From assembly GCA_902496335.1 (NCBI GenBank), contig CABVAO010000048.1, forward strand, positions 1-11,974: 11,974 bases of DNA, written 5' to 3'. Under the pieces are notes generated by a model. The model had not been told where the DNA came from, made no database searches, and worked only from the letters and a program-made list of their open reading frames with translations. The position numbers and the translations under genes were made by a program. Positions 1 to 6,751 of the stretch are shown here, piece after piece (position 1 is the first letter of the stretch; every line of letters begins with the position of its first letter). The DNA comes from an uncultured Collinsella sp. (lineage in GTDB: Bacteria > Actinomycetota > Coriobacteriia > Coriobacteriales > Coriobacteriaceae).

Positions 1-35
1 GTGGCTCTTGACAGCGGATTGGGTCATATGAGCGA

Positions 36-133
36 AAACGCCCCTAAGCGAGCAAGGTGACGTGAAAGAGGAGGGAAGCGTACTTTGGTACGCAACCGAC
101 GATTGAACGTCAGATTGCCGCTTAGGGGCGTTT
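36..133. repeat. Nested palindromic structure (possible structured RNA) 3' of the DAHP synthase gene
   Basis: A perfect 15-bp inverted repeat (36-50 AAACGCCCCTAAGCG, 119-133 its reverse complement) encloses two further inverted repeats. One is TGACGT with ACGTCA; the innermost is GCGTAC and GTACGC closing a TTTG loop. The layers are separated by purine-rich unpaired stretches. Such nesting with internal loops resembles a folded RNA more than a simple terminator. On the minus strand, downstream of the DAHP synthase gene, the outer stem is followed by TTTTCG, so it could also end that transcript. The structure is read directly from the sequence; its role is inferred. Confidence 0.5.
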
Positions 134-221
134 GCAGCGTCGAGCGGTCCGCCGTTCGTTAGAACGGCGGAACCAAAGGCGCAGCGTCGAGCCGTTACGG
201 CGTTTGGTAAAACGCCGTAAC
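134..221. repeat. Two tandem hairpins sharing a 12-nt spacer
   Basis: The 12-mer GCAGCGTCGAGC occurs at 134-145 and again at 181-192. Each copy is followed by a hairpin. The first is CCGCCGTT (149-156) with AACGGCGG (163-170). The second is a perfect 12-bp stem GTTACGGCGTTT (194-205) with AAACGCCGTAAC (210-221) around a 4-nt loop. The second stem abuts the stop codon of the DAHP synthase gene on the minus strand. The repeated spacer with differing stem sequences suggests a REP-like or modular palindromic element. A transcript-end stabiliser is an alternative reading. Confidence 0.55.
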
Positions 222-1253
222 CTACACCCGTTCCGCGATCTCGCGGATGAGGTAGTCGGTCTTTTCCCAGCCCAGGCACGGGTCGGTGATCGACTTACCA
301 AAGACACCGCCATCGACCGGCTGGTTGCCGTCCTCAAGGTACGATTCGATCATAAAGCCCTTGACCAGCTTGGAGATGGACTCGTTGCGGCGGCAGCTGT
401 CGAGTACCTCCTTGCAAATGCGGTACTGCTCCAGCGGGCGCTTGCCCGAGTTGTCGTGGTTGCAGTCGATGACCGCCGCCGGATTGGCGTAGCCGGCATG
501 CTCGGTATAGCGCTCGGCCAGGCGCTCCAGGTGCTCGTAGTGGTAATTGGGGTAGGTGCGGCCATCGAGACCGATGTAGCCACGCATGACGGCGTGTGCG
601 AGCGGGTTGCCGTCGCACTCGACCTCCCAATTGCGGAAGATAAAGCTCTGATGTGCCTGGGCGGCGTAGATGGAGTTGAGCATGACGGTGGTTGAACCGG
701 CAGTGGGGTTCTTCATGCCCACGGGCACCGAAATGCCGCTCGATACCAGGCGATGCTCCTGGTTTTCGACCGAGCGCGCACCCACGGCAACGTAGCTCAG
801 CAGGTCAACGAGGTATTGGTAGTTGGACGGATAGAGCATCTCATCGGCGGTAAAGAAGCCCGTTTCCTCAATAACGCGCAGGTGCATGTGGCGGATGGCC
901 TTAACGCCTTCGAGCAGGTCGTCGGGCGCCTCGGGGTCGGGGTTGTGCAGCAGGCCCTTGTAGCCGGTGCCCTTGGTGCGCGGCTTGTTGGTGTAGACGC
1001 GCGGAATGATGATAAGTTTGTCCTTGACCTCTTCGGCGACCTTGGTCAGTCGGTTCATGTACTCAAGCACTGAGTCCTCGCGGTCGGCAGAGCACGGGCC
1101 GATGATGAGCACCTTGCGCGCGTCCTCGCCGGTAAAGACCTTGGCGACCTCGGTGTCAAATGCCTGTTTTTTGGCGGTAAGCTCGGCGGAAAGCGGCATT
1201 TCCTCGCGGATCTCCATGGGGATCGGCAGCCTGCGTTTGAAATCCATGGCCAT
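222..1253 (-). CDS. aroF: 3-deoxy-7-phosphoheptulonate synthase (DAHP synthase, class I AroF/AroG type)
   Basis: Condenses phosphoenolpyruvate with erythrose 4-phosphate, the first step of the shikimate pathway to chorismate and aromatic amino acids; cytosolic. The 343-residue product matches the usual length of class I enzymes (about 350). Visible family motifs are IIGPCSADR with the metal-binding Cys near residue 54, PRVYTNKPRTKGTGYKG in the PEP and sugar-phosphate site, and GARSVENQEHR followed by VPVGMKNPTAGS. The other metal ligands lie in DCNHDNSGK, GFMIESYLEDGNQ and KSITDPCLGW. The start is placed at the ATG at 1253 because AGGAGG lies six bases upstream. A TTG five codons further upstream overlaps that ribosome site and is less likely. 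The gene stands alone with its own promoter and is followed by several palindromes. AroF, AroG and AroH feedback types cannot be told apart here, so the symbol is approximate. Confidence 0.95.
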   Translation of the reverse strand: MAMDFKRRLPIPMEIREEMPLSAELTAKKQAFDTEVAKVFTGEDARKVLIIGPCSADREDSVLEYMNRLTKVAEEVKDKLIIIPRVYTNKPRTKGTGYKGLLHNPDPEAPDDLLEGVKAIRHMHLRVIEETGFFTADEMLYPSNYQYLVDLLSYVAVGARSVENQEHRLVSSGISVPVGMKNPTAGSTTVMLNSIYAAQAHQSFIFRNWEVECDGNPLAHAVMRGYIGLDGRTYPNYHYEHLERLAERYTEHAGYANPAAVIDCNHDNSGKRPLEQYRICKEVLDSCRRNESISKLVKGFMIESYLEDGNQPVDGGVFGKSITDPCLGWEKTDYLIREIAERV

Positions 1254-1298
1254 GCGGGGCCTCCTCAATCAAATAAGTCAAAGCGTGAATTGTCGAAT

Positions 1299-1334
1299 GC
1301 ACGGCATTATCCGCTGTCGCACGCTAAAGTGCAA
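1299..1334 (-). promoter_or_regulatory. Probable sigma-70-type promoter of the DAHP synthase gene
   Basis: On the minus strand TTGCAC (1329-1334) and GATAAT (1306-1311) are separated by exactly 17 bases. The -10 box matches consensus at 5 of 6 positions; the -35 matches at only 3 of 6. Transcription would begin near 1299, leaving a leader of about 45 nt with no attenuator or T-box visible. The -35 box sits in a small palindrome, GCAC-N6-GTGC, that could bind a regulator; this last point is speculation. Confidence 0.5.
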
Positions 1335-1344
1335 GCCCTCGTCA

Positions 1345-1397
1345 CCCCAAAACCTACCAAAAAGGGACAGGTTTATTTTGGCAGGTTTTATATGGGG
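1345..1397. repeat. REP-like imperfect palindrome upstream of the DAHP synthase promoter
   Basis: CCCC plus AAAACCTACCAAAA (1349-1362) pairs with TTTTGGCAGGTTTT (1376-1389) and then TGGGG (1393-1397), with a single A/C mismatch inside the main 14-bp stem. The loop contains GGGACAGG. A GGGACAGG core inside an A/T-flanked palindrome resembles repeats mobilised by REP-associated tyrosine transposases, but no such transposase is in the window, so that link is an inference. Confidence 0.45.
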
Positions 1398-1470
1398 GAA
1401 CGTCGGCGGATACCGGGAGGGAGTGGCGTCGCGCGGGACCCTAAGGCTATTGTCGGTTCCCCAGGAAACA

Positions 1471-1709
1471 CCCTGTGGGCAAAAAATGCCAAATATGAGT
1501 ACGGTTGCTAGCTTAGTAGCATATTGCCTTCGCAAAATAATAGACATAACAGCAAAATATGTTCATTAACGCAAACACATATAAGTCCGCTATAGGGCTG
1601 TTTGATCAATTTAGGGACGCGTGTAAGCCGTGAAAACGGCATTTGGGGCTGTTTTGGCTGTTACTAAAAAGGTGACAGTACTCATATTTGCCCTTTTTTG
1701 CCCACGGGG
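1471..1709. repeat. Pair of 32-nt inverted repeats flanking an AT-rich core (MITE-like)
   Basis: Positions 1471-1502 and 1678-1709 are reverse complements at 29 of 32 bases. Both contain GTACTCATATTTG and TTTTTTGCCCAC when read in the same sense. They bound a 175-nt AT-rich core with no convincing gene. The whole 239-nt unit has the size and layout of a miniature inverted-repeat element. However, I see no target-site duplication at its edges, so two independent copies of a dispersed intergenic repeat in opposite orientation are equally possible. Confidence 0.5.
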
Positions 1710-1768
1710 TCTGGAAAGCGCCGTCAATCAGGTCCCAGGGAAGGCATTTCGAGGCTCGAAGGACACAA

Positions 1769-1800
1769 AATGGGGGCGCAGGTTGTCCTGCGCCCCCATT
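1769..1800 (-). terminator. Rho-independent terminator of the ABC exporter operon
   Basis: A perfect 14-bp GC-rich stem (1769-1782 with 1787-1800) closes a 4-nt loop. Read on the minus strand it is followed by TTTTGTG. It lies about 30 nt past the stop codon of the 618-aa ABC gene. This is a textbook intrinsic terminator in the right place and orientation. Confidence 0.87.
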
Positions 1801-1832
1801 GTCGGGGCGTTATTCGTTCCCTGCGGCAGAAT

Positions 1833-3689
1833 TTACGCCGCCTCGTCGAACTGCGAGTTGTACAGGTCGGCGTAGAAGCCGCCCTGGGCGAGCAACTCGT
1901 CGTGCGTGCCCTTCTCGACGATGTCGCCGTCGCGAATTACCAAGATCACGTCGGCGTTGCGGATCGTGGACAGGCGGTGCGCGATGACAAAGCTCGTGCG
2001 GCCCTGCATCAGCGCATCCATGGCACGCTGGATGAGCTCCTCGGTGCGAGTGTCAACGTTGGAGGTCGCTTCGTCCAGAATCAGCGCCGGGCGGTCAGCC
2101 AAAATGGCACGAGCGATGGTCACGAGCTGGCGCTGACCCTGCGACAGGTTAGTGCCCTCCTCGTTGATCATAAAGTCGTAGCCGCCGGCGAGCGTATGGA
2201 TAAAGTGGTCGCAGCGTGCGGCGCGTGCAGCGGCTTCGACCTCAGCATCGCTCGCGTCGGGGCGTCCGTAGCGGATGTTCTCGCGGATGGTGCCGTTAAA
2301 CAGCCAGGTATCCTGCAGCACCATGGCAAACTCGCCGCGAAGTGCCGCGCGGTCCCAGTCGCGCACGTCGACACCCTCGACGCGCAGCGAACCGCCGTCC
2401 ACATCGTAGAAGCGCTGCAGCAGCTTAATGAGCGTGGTCTTGCCGGCACCGGTGGGGCCGACGATGGCGATAGTCTGGCCGGGCTGTGCCTCGCAGCTAA
2501 AGTCGTGGATGATGGTCTTGTCGGGCGTGTAGCCAAACTTGACGTGGTCGAACTCCACATGGCCGGGGCGCTTTTCGGGAATCTGCGCGTCGGCCTTCTG
2601 CTCTTCCTCGGGCGCGGCCAGGAACTCAAAGACGCGCTCGGTGGCGGCGGCCATCGACTGCATCGTGTTGCTCACGTTGCCCAGCTGCTGTACGGGTTGC
2701 GTAAAGTTGCGAACGTACTGGATAAAGCTCTGGATGTCGCCGGGCGTGGCATTGCCGGTCAGCGCGAGCTGTGCGCCCACCACGACGACGCCCACATAGC
2801 CCATATTGCCCACCAGGCTCATAAGCGGCATCATCAGGCCCGACAGGAACTGCGAGCGCCAGCCACTAATAAAGAGGCGGTCGTTTTGACGGTCGAACTC
2901 CTCGATCGAGGCCTCGGCGCGGTCGAACACCTGAATGACGTTCTGGCCGGCAAAGTCCTCCTCGATAATGCCGTTGACGGCGCCCAGAACCTGCTGCTGC
3001 TCGCGGAAGTACGGCTGCGAGAAGTGAATCATTACGGTCAGGATAATCGCGGCTGCCGGCAGCGTAAGCACGGTGACGCCGGTGAGCGGCAAGCTGATCG
3101 ACAGCATCATGACGAGCACGCCGATAATCTGCGTCACCGACGTGATGAGCTGCGTCACGCTCTGGTTGAGCGACTGACCCAGCGTATCGACGTCGTTGGT
3201 GATGCGGCTGAGCACGTCGCCCTTGCTGTGTCCGTTAAAGTAGCTCATCGGCACGACGGCGATCTTGGCGGCGATCTCCTTGCGCATGCGGTAGCAAATC
3301 TTTTGCGTGACGCCGGTCATGAGCCAGCCTTGGATGAGACTGCAAACAGAGCTTGCCAGATACAGGCAGAGCAAAAAGCCGAGCGTCTTGGCGATCCAGG
3401 CAAAGTCAACGTCGCCGGTACCGTTGACCTTGGCAACCAGGCCCTCGAACAGCTTGGTGGTGACCTGCCCGAGTACCTTGGGTCCCACGATATTAAAGAC
3501 GACCGAGCACACGGCAAAGGCGACAGCGGCAAACACGGCAATCTTGTGCTGACCGATATAGCCGAGTAACTGCTTCATGGTGCCCTTAAAGTCTTTGGCC
3601 TTCTCGCCGCGGCGCATGCCACCCATGCGGCCCATGGGACCACGCTGGCGGGTGGGCTTGGGAATCTGAGTCTTGGTCTCGTCTGCCAT
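1833..3689 (-). CDS. ABC exporter half-transporter, permease plus ATPase (catalytically intact half)
   Basis: 618-residue type IV (B-family) ABC exporter half, one transmembrane domain of about six helices (roughly residues 48-345) fused to an ATPase. Walker A is GPTGAGKT at 411-418. The signature is LSQGQ at 515-519, which deviates from LSGGQ. Walker B is ALILDE with catalytic Glu540, and the switch His is 571. The canonical Glu and His with an altered signature are typical of one half of heterodimeric exporters such as LmrD, BmrD or TM288. The N-terminal 30 residues are rich in Gly, Met and Arg and probably cytoplasmic. Its ATG overlaps the upstream gene's stop by one base (TAATG), with a GGAGG ribosome site, so translation should be coupled. 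The partner is the 788-aa protein. The substrate (drug, lipid or peptide) cannot be told from sequence. Confidence 0.93.
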   Translation of the reverse strand: MADETKTQIPKPTRQRGPMGRMGGMRRGEKAKDFKGTMKQLLGYIGQHKIAVFAAVAFAVCSVVFNIVGPKVLGQVTTKLFEGLVAKVNGTGDVDFAWIAKTLGFLLCLYLASSVCSLIQGWLMTGVTQKICYRMRKEIAAKIAVVPMSYFNGHSKGDVLSRITNDVDTLGQSLNQSVTQLITSVTQIIGVLVMMLSISLPLTGVTVLTLPAAAIILTVMIHFSQPYFREQQQVLGAVNGIIEEDFAGQNVIQVFDRAEASIEEFDRQNDRLFISGWRSQFLSGLMMPLMSLVGNMGYVGVVVVGAQLALTGNATPGDIQSFIQYVRNFTQPVQQLGNVSNTMQSMAAATERVFEFLAAPEEEQKADAQIPEKRPGHVEFDHVKFGYTPDKTIIHDFSCEAQPGQTIAIVGPTGAGKTTLIKLLQRFYDVDGGSLRVEGVDVRDWDRAALRGEFAMVLQDTWLFNGTIRENIRYGRPDASDAEVEAAARAARCDHFIHTLAGGYDFMINEEGTNLSQGQRQLVTIARAILADRPALILDEATSNVDTRTEELIQRAMDALMQGRTSFVIAHRLSTIRNADVILVIRDGDIVEKGTHDELLAQGGFYADLYNSQFDEAA

Positions 3690-6055
3690 TAGTGCTCGCC
3701 TCCTTCCATGACGGCTGCAATTTCTTCTTGGGTAAGCCCCAGCTCCTCGGCGGAAAGCTGCGACTGTGCGATCTCCAGGTACGCCGGGCAGTTGTGCAGC
3801 AGCTCCTCGTGCGTGCCGGTGCCCACCACGTGGCCGTCATCAAGCACGATGATCTGGTCGGCATGCATGATGGTCGCGATGCGCTGGGCCACGACCACGA
3901 GCGCCGCGTCGGTGACGTTTTTGGCCAGTTCCTCGCGCAGACGAGCGTCGGTCTTGTAGTCGAGGGCACTAAACGAGTCATCGAACACCACGACCTCGGG
4001 CTTTTTGGCCAATGCGCGGGCGATGGCCAGACGCTGGCGCTGACCACCCGAAACATTGGAGCCGCCCTGGCTGATGGGGGAGTCGTAACCGCCCTCACGC
4101 TCGGCGATAAAGTCCTCGGCCTGTGCGATGCGCGCGGCCTGGCGCATGTCATCATCGCTCACCATGTCGCCGGCAAACTTGAGGTTGCTCTCGACGGTGC
4201 CCGAGAACAGACGCCCCTGCTGCGGGATGTAACCAATGCGGCGGCGCAGCTCGGAAAGGGTCATGTCGCGCACGTCGATGCCGTCGAGCGAAATGCTGCC
4301 GCCCGTGACGTCGTACAGGCGCGGAATCAGCTGTACGAGCGTGGACTTGCCCGAGCCCGTGGAGCCAATGATGCCGAGCATCTGACCGGCATGCGTGGTG
4401 AAGTTCACACCGCTAATGACGTCGGCGCGGGCATCGGGGTACTGGAAGCTCACGTCGCGGAAGGTGAGCTCACCGCGCGGCGAGCTGGCCGCGGGCAGTT
4501 TGGGCGAGGCAGGGTCGTTGATGCTCGTGGGGCAGGTGATGACCTCATCTACGCGCTCGGCTGCGACCTCGGCACGGGGCAGGATGACCGAAACCATGGT
4601 GAGGATCATAAACGCCATGACGATCTGCATAGTGTAGGAGATGAACGCCATCATGTTGCCGACCTGCATCACGCCGTCGGACACGCCCTGCGCGCCAAAC
4701 CAGACGATAAGCACGGTGATGCAGTTCATGACGAGCATCATGAGCGGCATCATAAAGCTCATGGCGCGGTTGGTGTAGAGCTGCGTGGTCATCAGGTCGA
4801 GCGAAGCCTTGTCAAAACGCTCGAGCTCATGCTCCTCGCGGTTGAACGAGCGGATGGGCATAAGGCCGTCGAGCAGCTCGCGGGCGGTAAGGTTCACGCG
4901 GTCCACGAAGCTCTGCATCTTCTTGAATTTGGGCATGGTGAGGCCCATGAGCACGCCGACGACGGCCGAGACCGCGATGATGGCCACGGCGATGGTCCAC
5001 TCCAGGCCGGTGTGGTTGGCCAGGACGCGCATGACGGCGACGATGCCCATGACGGGAGCCATAAGACACATGCGGATAAACAGGGTTGCGGCCATCTGAA
5101 TCTGCTGAATGTCGTTGGTGCAGCGGGTGATGAGCGAGGCCTGGCTAAACTTGCCCACCTCGGCCGGCGAGAAGTGCATAACCTTGTTGAAGGTTTCGCG
5201 GCGCAGGTCGCGGGCAATGGAGCAGGCGGTGCGCGAAGCCACGGCGCCGGTCAGGATGGTGGCGACCAGCGACACCAGACACAGACCAAACATCGTGGTC
5301 GCCATGCGGCCCAGGTAGGCGTTCTGCACGTCGGCGGGGTCGATGCCCTGCGCCTTGTACTCATCCTGCACATAGCTCACGGCGCGCTGAGTGACGATGG
5401 AGCCTGACATAGAGCCCATTTTGTCCGCCATATCGTTGGCGCCCTCGATGAGCTTGCCCTGGTCGATTAGGCCGCCTTCAACGCCTAGACGCAGGCCCTT
5501 CATGGTGATCTTACCGCCGTCGGCATCAATCTGCTTTTGCATGTTCTGCGCCGCTGCGGCCTTCTGCTGCATCTCGGCGAGCTGCTCGGGCGTCATCGCC
5601 GCCATCTGCTCGGGGGTGGGCATGGCCTGGGCGGCGTCGCTGTCTTTTTCGCCGGACGTGCCGGTCATGTCGCCCATGGAGTCGGCGTCGATGCCCTGGT
5701 TGAAGGCGAGCACGACGGTCTCAGGCAGGCTCATGATGTCGGCAATCTTGCCGCCGTCGCCGCGCTCATCCTCGGTGCCCTTGTACGTGCGAATCCCGTT
5801 TTTGTCTGTCTTGCCAAACACGGCCTCCACAGCTTTGGCGTCCTTGGCGCTCATAAAGAGTTCGAGGTCGTCGAGCGATTCGGCGCGGATGGTGTCGGGC
5901 ACGGGCGAGGCGATGCCGCCTTGCTGCACGCCCACGTCGACGATGTCGCTCATATAGGTAGGCAGCGCCAGATCGGCGTTGCAGCTGATTACGATAAGTA
6001 CGATAGCTGCGAACAGTGCCAGGACATGCTTTTTAAAGAGCTTGAGAATCCTCAC
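3689..6055 (-). CDS. ABC exporter half-transporter with large extracellular insertion (degenerate ATP-site half)
   Basis: 788 residues, about 200 longer than usual for this family. TM1 spans roughly residues 8-26. An extracytoplasmic insertion then runs to about 250, before the remaining helices (251-491). The insertion is acidic, Gln/Met/Ala-rich and includes a repeated octapeptide, TPEQMAAM-TPEQLAEM (147-162). In the ATPase, Walker A is GSTGSGKST (564-572) and the signature is an intact VSGGQ (668-672). Walker B ends in FDD with Asp693 where Glu is expected, and the switch residue is Gln724 instead of His. This is the LmrC, BmrC or TM287 pattern and complements the 618-aa partner. The start is GTG at 6055, overlapping the marR stop by four bases (GTGA) with AAAGGAG nine bases upstream of the codon region. 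Operon position behind marR suggests efflux induced by a small ligand. Confidence 0.92.
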   Translation of the reverse strand: MRILKLFKKHVLALFAAIVLIVISCNADLALPTYMSDIVDVGVQQGGIASPVPDTIRAESLDDLELFMSAKDAKAVEAVFGKTDKNGIRTYKGTEDERGDGGKIADIMSLPETVVLAFNQGIDADSMGDMTGTSGEKDSDAAQAMPTPEQMAAMTPEQLAEMQQKAAAAQNMQKQIDADGGKITMKGLRLGVEGGLIDQGKLIEGANDMADKMGSMSGSIVTQRAVSYVQDEYKAQGIDPADVQNAYLGRMATTMFGLCLVSLVATILTGAVASRTACSIARDLRRETFNKVMHFSPAEVGKFSQASLITRCTNDIQQIQMAATLFIRMCLMAPVMGIVAVMRVLANHTGLEWTIAVAIIAVSAVVGVLMGLTMPKFKKMQSFVDRVNLTARELLDGLMPIRSFNREEHELERFDKASLDLMTTQLYTNRAMSFMMPLMMLVMNCITVLIVWFGAQGVSDGVMQVGNMMAFISYTMQIVMAFMILTMVSVILPRAEVAAERVDEVITCPTSINDPASPKLPAASSPRGELTFRDVSFQYPDARADVISGVNFTTHAGQMLGIIGSTGSGKSTLVQLIPRLYDVTGGSISLDGIDVRDMTLSELRRRIGYIPQQGRLFSGTVESNLKFAGDMVSDDDMRQAARIAQAEDFIAEREGGYDSPISQGGSNVSGGQRQRLAIARALAKKPEVVVFDDSFSALDYKTDARLREELAKNVTDAALVVVAQRIATIMHADQIIVLDDGHVVGTGTHEELLHNCPAYLEIAQSQLSAEELGLTQEEIAAVMEGGEH

Positions 6056-6501
6056 TCGGCATCTCTCCTTTCTTGGTTGCGGTCGATAATTTCGTTGGCA
6101 CGTCTTAGAAGGCGCACCATCTCTTGGGTATCTGTTTCGCCGAGCTGCTCGAGGAAAGCCGCGGTGCGCTCCTCGAATTCCCGGCGTTTGATTTCGAGAT
6201 CCTGGAATCCCTTGTCGGTCACCGTGACGTGTACGCGACGACGGTCGGTCTTTGAGTGCTCACGCTCAACCCAGCCCTTGGCTTCGAGAGCGCGTAGGAT
6301 ATTGGCAATGCGGGCGTTCGAGACCCAGGCGCGATCAGCGAGTTCGCTCGGCGTGAGCGAACCGCCAGCGAGCATAAGGGCGCGCATGACAGCCATCTCG
6401 CCGCTGAGAGCTTTGTCCACAAAGCGCGAAACGCGCTGGTGAATGCCGCCAAACTCGGTAAGGAGCTGACGCCCAAGTTCACGGAAATCGGTATCTTCCA
6501 C
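6052..6501 (-). CDS. MarR-family transcriptional regulator
   Basis: 149 residues, normal for MarR proteins, which bind DNA as winged-helix dimers and are released by small phenolic or drug-like ligands. The helix-turn-helix spans about residues 49-76 (LTPSELADRAWVSNARIANI). The wing carries TDRRRVHVTVTDKG (85-98), the family hallmark. Flanking N- and C-terminal helices would form the dimer interface. The start is GTG at 6499-6501 with AGGGG six bases upstream. The start lies inside one arm of a perfect inverted repeat, pointing to autoregulation. It is first in an operon with the two ABC genes, so it most likely represses that exporter. The inducer is unknown. Confidence 0.93.
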   Translation of the reverse strand: MEDTDFRELGRQLLTEFGGIHQRVSRFVDKALSGEMAVMRALMLAGGSLTPSELADRAWVSNARIANILRALEAKGWVEREHSKTDRRRVHVTVTDKGFQDLEIKRREFEERTAAFLEQLGETDTQEMVRLLRRANEIIDRNQERRDAE

Positions 6502-6541
6502 CGAAAACCCCTAACACTAGAAACTATTTTCGGTGGAAGAT
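6493..6541. promoter_or_regulatory. Inverted repeat over the marR start codon, probable operator and/or translation-blocking hairpin
   Basis: ATCTTCCACCGAAAA (6493-6507) and its exact reverse complement (6527-6541) are separated by 19 bases. Each arm is itself an imperfect palindrome, TTTTC-GGTG-GAAGA, the size of a MarR dimer site. Arm centres are 34 bp apart, about three helical turns. In the marR mRNA the arms would pair into a 15-bp hairpin that buries the GTG start in the stem and puts AGGGG in the loop. The arrangement is seen directly; binding by the adjacent regulator is inferred. Confidence 0.6.
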
Positions 6542-6751
6542 GATACCCCCATACGCGGGCCTCATACAGTGGGCAATATAAAGAGCGCATAAAGACTTAA
6601 AATCATTCAACCGCTGAAGCGTTTCAAAGAACTATTATGCCCGCGGTTAGGCGAGGGGTTGTCACCACCATGACGACTGGGACTCATTTATCGCCACGTG
6701 CGATGCTCCAACTTCCCGCAAGGAGACACCTGAATCAAGGGGGTTGGAGTC

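Larger units (their letters stand above)
1254..1832. other. 579-nt intergenic region with repeats and no convincing gene
   Basis: Lies between the start of the DAHP synthase gene and the end of the ABC operon. Besides the promoter and terminator annotated separately, it holds a REP-like palindrome (1345-1397) and a pair of long inverted repeats bounding an AT-rich core. It also has a small GCCGT-GAAA-ACGGC hairpin (1627-1640). Open frames across it have no good ribosome site, are built largely from the repeats and resemble no family I know. Confidence 0.6.

Noticed and set aside
1..27. Possible start of another minus-strand gene (nine codons from an ATG at 27, running off the left edge)
   Set aside because: Too short to judge, and no good ribosome site is seen; it cannot be supported from this window.
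8..30. TTGACA at 8-13 as a plus-strand promoter
   Set aside because: No -10 box at a workable distance; the expected position falls at AGCGAA.
1278..1547. 89-codon minus-strand frame upstream of the DAHP synthase gene
   Set aside because: It crosses the inverted-repeat arm, the REP-like palindrome and the promoter, has no ribosome site, and its product matches nothing I know.
1630..1875. 81-codon plus-strand frame
   Set aside because: It runs through the operon terminator and into the end of the ABC gene, and is partly made of the inverted repeat.
1698..5407. Two long plus-strand frames opposite the ABC genes (1698-3569 and 3692-5407)
   Set aside because: They are shadows of high-GC coding on the minus strand. 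No ribosome sites or family motifs are seen.
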